Below the pieces are notes generated by a model. The model made no database searches, had not been told where the DNA came from, and was given only the letters and a program-made list of their open reading frames with translations. The translations under genes and the position numbers were made by a program. Below, one piece after another: positions 26,245-38,277 of a DNA stretch of 64,000 nucleotides (position 1 is the first letter of the stretch; each line of letters opens with the position of its first letter). This DNA comes from Ancylobacter sp. TS-1 (GTDB taxonomy: Bacteria; Pseudomonadota; Alphaproteobacteria; Rhizobiales; Xanthobacteraceae), in the NCBI RefSeq assembly GCF_009223885.1, contig NZ_CP045144.1, positions 1,302,001 through 1,366,000 on the forward strand. The letters are read 5' to 3'.

Positions 26245-27141
26245 TCACACATGGATGACGCCTTCCGAGACGATCACCGCGCCGCCGCCGATGGTGACGG
26301 CGGCCAGCGCCCCGCCCGTCACCTGCAGGCCGAGGCGCACCAGGCTCGGGCGCCCCATCTCGACGCCCTGCAATATGTCGTAGGCGTGGAAGCCGTCGCC
26401 CGGCTTCTCGCCGGCCAGCAGCACCGCCGCCAGCGAGGCCGCCGCCGAGCCGGTGGCCGGGTCCTCGTCGATGCCCATGTTCGCGGCGAACATGCGGGCG
26501 CGGAAATCGCCCTCGCCGTCCTCGTCGCGGCAGAACACGTAAACCGAATCCGCCCCGCCGCCGAAGGTCGAGATCAGCCGCGCCGCGCTCGGGCTAATGC
26601 GGGCGAGCGCCGAGCGCGAGGCCAGCGGCACGCAGACGAAGGGCACGCCCGCCGAGGCGACGACCGGCCCGTAATCGTCGAAGCCGATGTCGGAGGTGTC
26701 GAGGCCGAGCGCCTGCGCGCAGGCTTCCCGGCTCATCGGCGCGGCGTCGATGATCTCGGGGATGCGCGGCACGGTGAAGGTGGCGCTGCCCGAGCGCTCG
26801 CGCCGCACGGTGACATGGCAGGCCACCGGCCCGACATTCTCCTCCAGCACGAAGTCGGTCGAGGTCTCCACCCCGTCGCGGATCGCCAGCAGCACCGCCG
26901 CGCCCACCGTCGGATGCCCGGCGAAGGGCAGTTCGTGGTTGATGGTGAAGATGCGCAGCTTGGCCCGGCTGCCCTCTTCCTGCGGCTTCAGGATGAAGAC
27001 CGTCTCCGAGAGATTGAACTCGCGGGTGATAGCCTGCATGTGGTTGCCGTCGAGCCCCTCGGTATCGAGCACGACGGCCAGCGGGTTGCCGGACAGCGTC
27101 CGGTCGGTGAAGACGTCGAGGACAACGAAGCGGCGTGCCAT
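26245..27141 (-). CDS. PhzF-family isomerase/epimerase-like protein
   Basis: A 298-residue protein of the two-lobed diaminopimelate-epimerase-like fold. Diagnostic PhzF segments are present: FTDRTLSGNPLAVVLD, REFNLSETVFI with the catalytic-type Glu, ELPFAGHPTVGAA, and MGIDEDPATGSAAASLAAVL. True PhzF works in phenazine synthesis, but no phenazine genes are nearby and most PhzF homologues have unknown roles. It lies 5 bp downstream of the pyridoxal kinase gene and 33 bp before the Nudix gene, so the three likely form one operon. Confidence 0.9.
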   Translation of the reverse strand: MARRFVVLDVFTDRTLSGNPLAVVLDTEGLDGNHMQAITREFNLSETVFILKPQEEGSRAKLRIFTINHELPFAGHPTVGAAVLLAIRDGVETSTDFVLEENVGPVACHVTVRRERSGSATFTVPRIPEIIDAAPMSREACAQALGLDTSDIGFDDYGPVVASAGVPFVCVPLASRSALARISPSAARLISTFGGGADSVYVFCRDEDGEGDFRARMFAANMGIDEDPATGSAAASLAAVLLAGEKPGDGFHAYDILQGVEMGRPSLVRLGLQVTGGALAAVTIGGGAVIVSEGVIHV

Positions 27142-27146
27142 GGCGG

Positions 27147-27995
27147 TCAGATCTTCTCCGGCGTGAAGACGCGAGACGGCGTGACGAATTCATCCTGGGC
27201 GGCAACGGTCAGGATCTCGCGCGATCCCGCCGCCGCCGTTCGGGCAAGCAAGCCATAGGCCGAGGACGCGGCCTTCGACAGCGCCTCGGCGGTCGAGTGC
27301 GTCGCCTTCCAGTGCACGAAGAACAGCGCCGCGATGGCATCGCCCGCCCCGTTCACCGAGATGTCCAGCTTCGGCGTGCGCACGCGGAAGCGTCCATCCG
27401 GGCCGGAGGCCACGAGGTCGATCGAATCGGTCGGCGTGTCCTCCGTGTGCAGGCTCGTGACCATGATGACACGGGGGCCGGTCGCATGCACCGCGTCGCA
27501 GGCCGCGAGCGCCCCTTCAAGCGTGGTGGTCTCGCGGCCGGCGAGGTAGTCGAGCTCGAACTGGTTCGGCGTGATGATGTCGGCCGCCGGCACCGCCCGC
27601 TCGCGCATGAATTCGGGAATGCCCGGCCGCACGAAGATGCCGCGCCCGACATCGCCGATGACAGGGTCGCAGCAGTAATGCGCGGCGGAATTGGCGGCCT
27701 TCACCCGGCCCACCGTGTCGAGGATGGCATCGCCGATCTCGGCCGAGCCCATGTAGCCCGACAGCACGCCGTCGCAGCGCGGCAGCACGCCGCGCTCCTC
27801 GATGCCGCCGACGAGATCGCGGATCAGCCCGGCGCCGAACACCTCGCCGCGCCAGGCGCCGTAGCCGGTATGGTTGGAGAACTGCACCGTGTGCAGCCCC
27901 CACACCTCGTGGCCGAGGCGCTGGATGGGAAACATGGCGGAAGCATTGCCCACATGGCCGTAGGCAACCCAGGACTGGATCGAGAGGATGTTCAT
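27147..27995 (-). CDS. pdxY: Pyridoxal kinase
   Basis: A 282-residue cytoplasmic kinase phosphorylating pyridoxal (and related vitamers) to pyridoxal 5'-phosphate in the salvage pathway. [24 protein letters not shown] at the N-terminus, [22 protein letters not shown] and the catalytic anion-hole motif [14 protein letters not shown] are all pyridoxal-kinase signatures within the ribokinase-like fold. The ATG at 27995 gives MNILSIQS, the usual start; the frame extends 20 codons further without family support. It is first in a putative pdxY-phzF-Nudix operon. Confidence 0.93.
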   Translation of the reverse strand: MNILSIQSWVAYGHVGNASAMFPIQRLGHEVWGLHTVQFSNHTGYGAWRGEVFGAGLIRDLVGGIEERGVLPRCDGVLSGYMGSAEIGDAILDTVGRVKAANSAAHYCCDPVIGDVGRGIFVRPGIPEFMRERAVPAADIITPNQFELDYLAGRETTTLEGALAACDAVHATGPRVIMVTSLHTEDTPTDSIDLVASGPDGRFRVRTPKLDISVNGAGDAIAALFFVHWKATHSTAEALSKAASSAYGLLARTAAAGSREILTVAAQDEFVTPSRVFTPEKI

Positions 27996-28136
27996 GCGCG
28001 CACGCCCCGGAGCGTTGGTAAGACGATCCGCGCTTAGCGCCCCGCGCGCAAGCACTCAAACGAAATTCCGCGCGCCTTGCCATCACCGAATCCGATGGAA
28101 GCCGTCCGGCGTGGCGCCGGCGCCGCACCCGCAGGG

Positions 28137-29360
28137 TCAGAAGGGGCGCGCCGGGGCGCCGGCAATGCGGAAGGACCCGCCCCCGGCCACCGTTTCCCCG
28201 GCCAGCACGTAGCGGTCACGGCCGGCCTGCTTGGCGGCGTAGAGCGCCATGTCGGCCTCGACAAGCACGGCGTCGAAGGCGATGCCGCGCCGGGCGGGCG
28301 CCACGCCGAAGCTGGCCGTCACCCGCTCCCCCGGCGGCAGGCGCTCGAAGCCGAGCCCCGCCAGCGCCGCCTGGATCGCCTCGACCCGGTCGCAGGCGGC
28401 GTCGGGCCCCGCCTCCGGCAGCAGCAGGCAAAACTCCTCGCCGCCGAGCCGGCCGCACAGGCCAGCCTCGCCCGCCGCCGCGATCAGCACGGCGCCGAAC
28501 GCCGCGATCACCTCGTCGCCGGCCGCGTGGCCGAAGCGGTCGTTGACCGACTTGAAATGATCGAGGTCGCTCATGACGAGGCAGGCCGTGCGCCCGGGCG
28601 GGAGCGCCGCCAGCGCGGCCTCGGCCCGCTCGATGAAGGCGGAGCGGTTCAGCGCGCCGGAAAGCGAATCGCGCTGCAGCGCCAGCACCGCCTCGGCGAC
28701 GATGACGCCTAGAAGGGAGAGGCCGAGCAGCAGCGAGAGCACCGCGCCGAAAGTCTGCGAGTAGTAGGCATAGACGCTCAGAATATAGTCGCGCACGTCC
28801 GGCGCGCGCAGCCCGTCCACCAGCGGCAGCAGCCCCTTGGCGAGGAAATGCAGCGCGCAGGCGACCAGCACGCCGGCCAGCGCGGCATCGGTCATCCGGC
28901 GCCGGCGGGCGGTGATGACCACGCCGGCCGCGATCCCCAGCATGAGCGCGTAGGGCCATTGGTAGATCAGCGCATGGGCGAGCGATTCGCGCGGCAGGCC
29001 GGGGCGGAGCGAGAGGTTGAGCGCCTCGGCGACGATGAAGGCCGCGAGAAGCGGCCGGATCGACTCCGCCGGCCGGTAGTGCCGCGTGACGCCGATGGCG
29101 ACGAGGGTGACGGCGGCCAGAAGCAGCGTCGAGGAGATCAGCGAGATCTGCCGCTCCGATGGCAGCAGCGGCGCCAGCGCTTCCACCGCGACGGTGGCCG
29201 CCGCGCACAGAAAGCCGGCCGCGCACCAGCGGCCGAGCCCGGCGCGCGAGCGCCACGACACGCCGAGGAAGGCGGCGGCGAAGGACAGGCCGATGAAGAA
29301 ATTGACGACGAGAAGAAAAGTGGCGCCGCGCATCGGTCCCGTCGAAGGTCGAGCAGCCAT
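28137..29360 (-). CDS. Membrane-anchored diguanylate cyclase (MASE-like sensor + GGDEF)
   Basis: A 407-residue protein. Residues about 12-225 contain six or seven hydrophobic helices in a membrane sensor region. The GGDEF domain follows (residues about 230-390) with DSLSGALNRSAF, SDLDHFKSVNDRFGH and the active site GGEEF at 306-310. The residues before it show no RxxD, so the allosteric inhibitory site is missing and the enzyme should be free of product feedback. It makes cyclic di-GMP from GTP. A second ATG (29333) ten codons in is an equally good start. No operon partner is apparent. Confidence 0.9.
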   Translation of the reverse strand: MAARPSTGPMRGATFLLVVNFFIGLSFAAAFLGVSWRSRAGLGRWCAAGFLCAAATVAVEALAPLLPSERQISLISSTLLLAAVTLVAIGVTRHYRPAESIRPLLAAFIVAEALNLSLRPGLPRESLAHALIYQWPYALMLGIAAGVVITARRRRMTDAALAGVLVACALHFLAKGLLPLVDGLRAPDVRDYILSVYAYYSQTFGAVLSLLLGLSLLGVIVAEAVLALQRDSLSGALNRSAFIERAEAALAALPPGRTACLVMSDLDHFKSVNDRFGHAAGDEVIAAFGAVLIAAAGEAGLCGRLGGEEFCLLLPEAGPDAACDRVEAIQAALAGLGFERLPPGERVTASFGVAPARRGIAFDAVLVEADMALYAAKQAGRDRYVLAGETVAGGGSFRIAGAPARPF

Positions 29361-29429
29361 GCGCCGCCCGCGCCAAGCTAGCGCCTCGCACCGCCCCGCG
29401 CCACCATCCCGCCCCCGCCGGGCGGTGGA

Positions 29430-29561
29430 TCAGTCGTCCTCGCCCCCGTCCGCCGCCGCGTCGAAGGCGACGATCATGATTCCGGCGAAGCCAAGCACAT
29501 ACATGGCGGACACGGTGGCGAAGGGCGACAGGCCCAGGGTCGAGAAGCCGAGCAGAGCCAT
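29430..29561 (-). CDS. Small single-span membrane protein (43 aa)
   Basis: The frame reads MALLGFSTLGLSPFATVSAM, then YVLGFAGIMIVAFDAAADGGEDD, with one hydrophobic helix and an acidic C-terminal tail. A good ribosome site (ACGGAG) lies 7-8 bp before the ATG at 29561. I do not recognise a family. Supporting evidence is the ribosome site, the membrane-helix-plus-charged-tail pattern and lack of any competing gene. It lies between the diguanylate cyclase gene and the small-gene pair, all on the minus strand. Confidence 0.55.
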   Translation of the reverse strand: MALLGFSTLGLSPFATVSAMYVLGFAGIMIVAFDAAADGGEDD

Positions 29562-29655
29562 GGCTGGAACTCCGTTGCGGGCACACACGATCATGGCGCG
29601 CCGGATATGGCGGTCCCGTGGCAGGATCGAACCGGCGCAGGAGCCGGCCGACGCC

Positions 29656-29844
29656 TCAGACGTCGCGCTCGACCAGCCCGCAGCGCCAGCGCGCGACGCG
29701 CCAGGCCGGATGGCGGGCCGCCCATTCGGTCATCGCGGCCGTGCACTCCATCGGCATGGCCATGCGGGCCTCGGTGGCGATCCGCTCCTCGTGGCAATTG
29801 GCGGGCTCGGCGAGCAGACATACGGTGAGAATGAGGTGGCTCAT
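29656..29844 (-). CDS. Conserved-looking small protein (62 aa)
   Basis: The protein has MSHLILTVCLLAEPANCHEE, a central MAMPMECTAAMTEW and a C-terminal HPAWRVARWRCGL. Four Cys residues (C9, C17, C34, C55) and the pattern TVCL..P..C.EE resemble a group of short alphaproteobacterial proteins I have seen annotated only as hypothetical. The hydrophobic start is too short to be a certain signal peptide. Its ATG overlaps the stop of the upstream 61-residue gene as ATGA, a translational coupling that supports both being real. Function unknown. Confidence 0.65.
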   Translation of the reverse strand: MSHLILTVCLLAEPANCHEERIATEARMAMPMECTAAMTEWAARHPAWRVARWRCGLVERDV

Positions 29845-30026
29845 CGTTGCGGCCCTCCCATGCCCTTCATCTCGTCGGTCTCGGCGACGCGCGGCCAGTG
29901 GTAGACGCCCTCGGAAGGGTCATGGGCCTTGATGAGAATGGCGTGAAGGTTGCCCCAGTAGCTCGGACGCGGCGACAGCATGAGCCGGCGGGCAAGGTCT
30001 GCGGAACAGTTCAGGACGATCGGCAT
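29841..30026 (-). CDS. Small hypothetical protein (61 aa), coupled to the next gene
   Basis: The protein begins MPIVLNCSADLARRL and carries SYWGNLHAILIKAHDPSEG in the middle; it has no membrane segment and no domain I recognise. The stop TGA overlaps the ATG of the 62-residue gene (ATGA). Both are oriented away from the amidase gene at 30183, so this gene is the promoter-proximal member of the pair. Evidence for coding rests on that overlap and on a plausible residue mix. Confidence 0.5.
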   Translation of the reverse strand: MPIVLNCSADLARRLMLSPRPSYWGNLHAILIKAHDPSEGVYHWPRVAETDEMKGMGGPQR

Positions 30027-30182
30027 CGGCGCGAACCCTCTCGAAGAACGATACGCCGGAGTTTATTGCATACCGCATGCCAGACTTTTCCAAGCCGCCC
30101 GCGCGTTACGCATACGCATGGCGGCGACGCGCATGGCTCGCGGGCCTTGCCTGCCGGGGCGCTGCATGCGAGAGGCAGTGAC

Positions 30183-31451
30183 ATGACCGAGATGCTCTCC
30201 GCTGCCGCCCTCGCCCAGGCCGTTCGCTCCGGCCACCTCTCCCCGGTCGATGTCGCCGAACGCTGCGCCGCGACGATCCGCGCGCGCGAGGACGACATCC
30301 GCGCCTTCGCCAGCCTCGATCTCGACGCGCTGCTGACCGCCGCCAAGGCACCCGGGCTCGCGCAGACGCCGCTCGCCGGCCTGCCGCTCGGCGTGAAGGA
30401 CATTCTCGACACGGTGGACTTTCCCACCGAACGCGGCTCGCCGCTCTATGCCGGCTATCGCCCGGTCTCGGATGCCGCCGTGGTGCGCATGGCGCTGCGC
30501 GCCGGCGGGCTCATCGCCGGCAAGACCGTCACCACCGAATTCGCCTTCATGACGCCCAGCGTCACCCGCAACCCGCGCCGTATCACCCACACGCCGGGCG
30601 GCTCGTCCGCCGGCTCGGCGGCGGCGGTGGCGGCCGGCATGCTGCCGATCACCTTCGGTACCCAGACCGGCGGCTCGATCATCCGCCCGGCCGGCTATTG
30701 CGGTGTCACCGGCTACAAGCCCTCCTTCAAGCTGCTCCCCGTTCTGGGGCTCAAGCCTTTCTCCTGGTCGCTCGACACGATCGGCCTGTTCGGCGCCCAT
30801 GTCGCCGACGTCGCCTTCGCCGCCGGGGCGCTCACCGGCCGCGACTTCAGCTTCGACGACGACGCGCCGGCGCCGCGCCTGGCGGTCGTGCGCACGCCGC
30901 GCGCCCATCTGGCCACCCCCGACGCCCACGCCGCGCTCGAGGCGGCGGCGGCCGCCGCCGGACGGGCGGGCGCGCATCTGCGCGATATCGAACTGCCGGA
31001 GGCGCTGGAGGCCGGCGACGCCGCCACCGTGCCGCTGCAGGCCTACGAGGCCGCGCTCGCCTTCGCCGACGAGTGGGACCGCCACCGCGACGCGCTCTCG
31101 CCGACGCTCGCCACCTATCTCGAAGCCGCCGCGCGCGTCACGCCCGAGGAATACGACGCCGCCCGCCGCGCCGCCCGCCGCGCCCGCTACGCGCTCGCCG
31201 ACCTGTTCGCCGATTTCGACGCGGTGCTGACCTTCTCCACCACCGGCGAGGCACCGGAAGGGCTGGGCTCCACCGGCTCGCCGGTCTTCAACCGGCTATG
31301 GACGCTGAGCGGGGCGCCCTGCGTCAACGTTACCGGCATGACCGGCGCGACCGGCATGCCGCTCGGCATCCAGCTCGTCGGCCGCTTCGGCCGCGACCGG
31401 CAGACGCTGACCCTGGCGCGCTTCCTGGAGCGGGCGATCGCGGACGCCTGA
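30183..31451 (+). CDS. Amidase (amidase signature family)
   Basis: A 422-residue Ser-cisSer-Lys hydrolase. The catalytic Lys lies in LPLGVKDILDT, the cis-Ser in HTPGGSSAGSAAAVAAGM and the nucleophile Ser in GTQTGGSIIRPAGYCG, so the triad is complete. AS-family enzymes hydrolyse small amides or act in tRNA amidotransferases. The sequence is too short and lone to be GatA and lacks gatC/gatB neighbours. Start ATG 30183 follows GAGAGGCAG. Substrate cannot be assigned; plant-type auxin amides, urea derivatives and nicotinamide-like amides are all handled by the family. Confidence 0.9.
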   Translation: MTEMLSAAALAQAVRSGHLSPVDVAERCAATIRAREDDIRAFASLDLDALLTAAKAPGLAQTPLAGLPLGVKDILDTVDFPTERGSPLYAGYRPVSDAAVVRMALRAGGLIAGKTVTTEFAFMTPSVTRNPRRITHTPGGSSAGSAAAVAAGMLPITFGTQTGGSIIRPAGYCGVTGYKPSFKLLPVLGLKPFSWSLDTIGLFGAHVADVAFAAGALTGRDFSFDDDAPAPRLAVVRTPRAHLATPDAHAALEAAAAAAGRAGAHLRDIELPEALEAGDAATVPLQAYEAALAFADEWDRHRDALSPTLATYLEAAARVTPEEYDAARRAARRARYALADLFADFDAVLTFSTTGEAPEGLGSTGSPVFNRLWTLSGAPCVNVTGMTGATGMPLGIQLVGRFGRDRQTLTLARFLERAIADA

Positions 31452-31567
31452 GGCAGGACTTTCCGGCGGGTTGAGCGGGAAACGCGATTTGTCGTCCCGG
31501 CCGTGACCGATTGTTAATCACGCCGCGCGCATAGTCTTGCCCCTCACTCACCCTCTGGGGGCGTATC

Positions 31568-32335
31568 ATGCGTATCAAGACCGTTCTTCTCGGCGGTGCT
31601 GCTGCGGTGGCACTCGCCGGCCCGACCCTCGCCGCCGACCTGCCCTATCCCGTGAAGGCGCCGGCTGTGGCTTATGTGCCGGCCTTCAGCTGGACCGGCC
31701 TCTATCTCGGCGGCAATGTCGGCTATGGCTGGGGCGATGGCTCGGCGCCCTGGGACAACTACCTCGCCTGGCACTATGCCGGCTGGGACTCCATTGCCGC
31801 CAATGGCGGCTCGGATCCGACCGGCTGGTTCGGCGGCGGGCAGATCGGCTACAATTACCAGCTCAGCAACAATGTCGTGCTGGGCGCCGAAGCCGATTTC
31901 CAGTTCGGTTCGCTCACCGACCGGCTGAACTACACGGCGGCCGATATCGGCCTGGACGATCAGGACTTCGGCTCGATCGACACCAAGATCGAGTCCTTCG
32001 GCACCGTGCGCGCGCGCCTCGGCTATGCCATGGACCGCTTCCTGCCTTACGTCACCGGCGGTCTCGCCTGGGGCAATGTGAAGGTTTCCGAGCAGTGGTC
32101 GAGCTATACCGGCGGGGTCTACGACCCGTTCTGGTCGGGCAGCGCCTCGAAGACCGAAACGCTGTGGGGCTGGACCATCGGCGGTGGCCTCGAATATGCC
32201 GTCACCGACAACTGGACCGTGAAGGGGGAATACCTCTACGCCGATCTCGGCGACATCAACTGGGACAGCGCGGCCGGAACGAATATCGACGTCACGCTCC
32301 AGACCGTGAAGCTCGGCGTGAACTACAAGTTCTGA
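31568..32335 (+). CDS. Outer-membrane beta-barrel protein, Omp25/31 (RopB-like) family, paralogue 2
   Basis: A 255-residue barrel with a 21-residue signal peptide (ending TLAA-DL), the hallmark FSWTGLYLGGNVGYGW, GWFGGGQIGYNYQLSNNVVLG and a C-terminal strand VKLGVNYKF. It shares most landmark segments with the barrel at 9502, but the surface-loop regions (about residues 55-80 and 160-200) differ, as expected if loops face host or environment. GGGGGC lies shortly before the ATG. A hairpin 25 bp after the stop probably ends the transcript. Confidence 0.93.
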   Translation: MRIKTVLLGGAAAVALAGPTLAADLPYPVKAPAVAYVPAFSWTGLYLGGNVGYGWGDGSAPWDNYLAWHYAGWDSIAANGGSDPTGWFGGGQIGYNYQLSNNVVLGAEADFQFGSLTDRLNYTAADIGLDDQDFGSIDTKIESFGTVRARLGYAMDRFLPYVTGGLAWGNVKVSEQWSSYTGGVYDPFWSGSASKTETLWGWTIGGGLEYAVTDNWTVKGEYLYADLGDINWDSAAGTNIDVTLQTVKLGVNYKF

Positions 32336-32360
32336 CCCCTTCTGGCAGGTCGGTCTTACC

Positions 32361-32390
32361 GAAGCCCCGGTCGGCAACGTCCGGGGCTTC
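32361..32390 (+). terminator. Hairpin terminator after the outer-membrane barrel gene
   Basis: GAAGCCCCGG and CCGGGGCTTC form a perfect 10-bp stem with a 10-base loop between convergent genes. No long T-run follows on the plus strand (GTCGCATC), so strength is uncertain; it may serve both directions. Confidence 0.65.
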
Positions 32391-32425
32391 GTCGCATCGG
32401 AAGTGCCGCCGGCCTTTTCGGCCGG

Positions 32426-33235
32426 TCACTCCGCGCCGACGAGGCCGGCGACCTGTTTCCACACGGCGTCCTTGAACACCACCGCCGGCGGCGGGGTGAC
32501 GATCGTCGGCGGATCGGCGTTCTTCTCGCCGTTCGGCATCAGCCGGGCGAACCAGATCTCGCCGTCGGTGTAGTAGGGATCGCCGCCGCCATTGCGGCCG
32601 AACAGGGTCGGGCCGAGACCCGTGACCTGATAGGCCGTGCGTACCACGCCGGCGGCCTTGAGGTCGTCGATCAGCAGGCCGCGCACCGCGTCGACGTCCG
32701 GGCCGATATGGTGGGTGACGGCGCCGGTATAGTGGCTGACGCCGACGCCCCGGTCATAGGTCGCCGAGCCGAGCCACACCGGCGCATCCTCCACGCCCTT
32801 GTCGAGCACCTTCCAGAACCGCACATGGTCGCGCCTGTCGGCGCTGCGGCCGACTTCCTTCTCGAAGGCGAGATCCTGCTGGCGCCCGCCATAGAACAGC
32901 GGGCTCACCGGCGCCTCGGGGTCGGGACGGCGCAGCAGCACCGAGCCGACGATGGCGATGGACGACTTCAGCGTCACCGGATCGGCCGGGCGCCAGCCGG
33001 CCTCCGCCATGGCATGGAGGATGTCGTCCTCGCTCCCGACCAGCCCGACATTGATCGGGTCGCCGGGAATGCCCTGCTTGGTCTGCGTCACCATCGGCAT
33101 GTGCTTGATGCCGGGCTGGTGCTCGTGATGCCGCCACAGGCGGGGCAGCAGCAGATAGGCCGCCACCGCCCACACCAGAAAGGCGACGAGCGCCCAGACC
33201 AGCACCCGCCGCGTATCCCCGTCGAGCGCGCTCAT
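32426..33235 (-). CDS. LssY-C domain protein, membrane-anchored
   Basis: A 269-residue protein with one N-terminal membrane helix (VLVWALVAFLVWAVAAYLLL, residues 11-30) and a large extracytoplasmic domain that matches the LssY C-terminal type: DPINVGLVGSEDDILHAMAEAGW, SPLFYGGRQQDLAFEKE, HVRFW and LGSATYDRGVGVSHYTG. LssY was named in a Legionella secretion-gene region; the domain is widespread and its function unknown. The start at 33235 lies only 5 bp after the metH stop, so it may be co-transcribed with the methionine-cycle genes. Confidence 0.82.
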   Translation of the reverse strand: MSALDGDTRRVLVWALVAFLVWAVAAYLLLPRLWRHHEHQPGIKHMPMVTQTKQGIPGDPINVGLVGSEDDILHAMAEAGWRPADPVTLKSSIAIVGSVLLRRPDPEAPVSPLFYGGRQQDLAFEKEVGRSADRRDHVRFWKVLDKGVEDAPVWLGSATYDRGVGVSHYTGAVTHHIGPDVDAVRGLLIDDLKAAGVVRTAYQVTGLGPTLFGRNGGGDPYYTDGEIWFARLMPNGEKNADPPTIVTPPPAVVFKDAVWKQVAGLVGAE

Positions 33236-33240
33236 CGCGG

Positions 33241-36975
<3,735 letters not shown>

Positions 36976-37041
36976 GGGACACTCATCTCATCATGCGCGG
37001 AGACGAGGCCGGCATGACAGCTTCACACGAAACAATTGTGA

Positions 37042-37293
37042 TCAATGACCTTTTTCGAGCTTTTCGAGACGCTTCTCGATCGCTTCGATACGGTCCTCGA
37101 ATTCGGCGGTGGCGTAGCGGCCGAGCACGGACTCGCCATGCATGGCCTGCTTCAGACTCTCGATCTTGGCGTCCAGCGTATCGAAGCGTTTGTCGTGCGC
37201 ATCGAAGCGCGCCCGATTTTCCTGACGACCACTGTCAATCTCCGCGCGTATCTCGCGCAGCAGCTTCAGGATGAAATTGTCCGGCTCGCTCAT
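37042..37293 (-). CDS. Small coiled-coil protein (83 aa) between metF and metH
   Basis: The protein is almost entirely helical and charged: NFILKLLREIRAEIDSGRQE at the N-terminus, a central heptad-like DTLDAKIESLKQAM and a C-terminal EDRIEAIEKRLEKLEKGH. The pattern suggests a trimeric or dimeric coiled coil. Similar short proteins are common in alphaproteobacteria without a known role. It lies between metF (51 bp) and metH (66 bp) on the same strand, so it is probably co-transcribed, perhaps only by chance of insertion. Confidence 0.75.
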   Translation of the reverse strand: MSEPDNFILKLLREIRAEIDSGRQENRARFDAHDKRFDTLDAKIESLKQAMHGESVLGRYATAEFEDRIEAIEKRLEKLEKGH

Positions 37294-37344
37294 TCGAAAG
37301 CCTCCGCAGGTTCCCCTACTATATAGGGCAACGCATGCCTTTAC

Positions 37345-38277
37345 CTACGCCGCCGCCTGACCCTTGCCTTCGCCCTGCCCCGCCTCCTGCGGCGGGCGGA
37401 TGCCGAGCAGGTGGCAGATGGCGTAGACGAGGTCGGCGCGGTTGAGCGTGTAGAAGTGGAACTCGGTGACGCCGCGATCCACCAGATCGAACACCTGCTC
37501 GGCCGCCACCGCGGCGGCGATCAGCTTGCGGGTCTCGGGGTCGTTGTCGAGCCCCTCGAAGCGGGCGGCCAGCCAGTCCGGCATGTAGGTGCCGGTCTTC
37601 TCGGAGAAGTTCCTGGCCTGCTTGAAGTTCGACACGGGCAGGATGCCCGGCACGATCGGCACGTCGATGCCGCGCGCGCGCACCTTGTCGAGAAAGGCGA
37701 AGTACAAGTCGTTGTCGAAGAAGCACTGGGTGATCGCCCGCGTCGCCCCGGCATCGACCTTGGCGGCGAGGATATCGAGATCGGTCTCGAAGGACGGGCT
37801 CTCCGGGTGCTTCTCGGGATAGGCCGAGACCGACACCTCGAAATTGGCGGTGCGGCGGATGCCGGCGACCAGCTCGGCCGTCGTCCGGTAGCCCTCGCCA
37901 TGCGGCTCATAGGTCTGGCCGACGCCGCCCGGCGGGTCGCCGCGCAGCGCCACGATGTGACGCACGCCGGCATCCCAGTAGCCGCGCACCACCTCGTCCA
38001 CCTCGCCGCGCGTGGCGGAGACGCAGGTGAGATGCGCCGCCGGCGCCAGCCGGGTCTCCTTCACGATGCGCTCCACCGTCGTATGGGTGCGCTCGCGGGT
38101 GGAGCCGCCTGCGCCATAAGTGACAGAGACGAATTTGGGCGCCAGCGGCGCCAGCCGGGTGATGGAGTTCCACAGCGTGGCCTCCATCTCGGGCGTCTTC
38201 GGCGGGAAGAATTCGAACGAGACCGAAATGGGCCGCCCGCCGGCGCGGCGGCTGCGGCGCTCGACATCCGACGACAT
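37345..38277 (-). CDS. metF: Methylenetetrahydrofolate reductase
   Basis: A 310-residue FAD-dependent TIM-barrel enzyme reducing 5,10-methylene- to 5-methyltetrahydrofolate, the methyl donor for MetH. Conserved segments include SFEFFPPKT, FVSVTYGAGGSTRERT, HIVALRGDPP (folate-contacting region), SVSAYPEKHPES and AITQCFFDNDLYF, and VPIVPGILPVSNFKQ closes the barrel. The start at 38277 overlaps the stop of the upstream regulator gene as TGATG, so the two are translationally coupled. The C-terminal Gln/Gly tail is unremarkable. Confidence 0.97.
   Translation of the reverse strand: MSSDVERRSRRAGGRPISVSFEFFPPKTPEMEATLWNSITRLAPLAPKFVSVTYGAGGSTRERTHTTVERIVKETRLAPAAHLTCVSATRGEVDEVVRGYWDAGVRHIVALRGDPPGGVGQTYEPHGEGYRTTAELVAGIRRTANFEVSVSAYPEKHPESPSFETDLDILAAKVDAGATRAITQCFFDNDLYFAFLDKVRARGIDVPIVPGILPVSNFKQARNFSEKTGTYMPDWLAARFEGLDNDPETRKLIAAAVAAEQVFDLVDRGVTEFHFYTLNRADLVYAICHLLGIRPPQEAGQGEGKGQAAA

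Noticed and set aside
26245-27141. Phenazine biosynthesis locus because of PhzF
   Set aside because: No other phz genes are present; PhzF-like proteins are widespread with other or unknown roles.
36976-37041. Possible riboswitch (SAM, SAH or cobalamin) upstream of metH
   Set aside because: The 66-bp gap is too short and has no conserved pseudoknot, B12 box or long paired element; control by the SahR-like operator explains the cluster.
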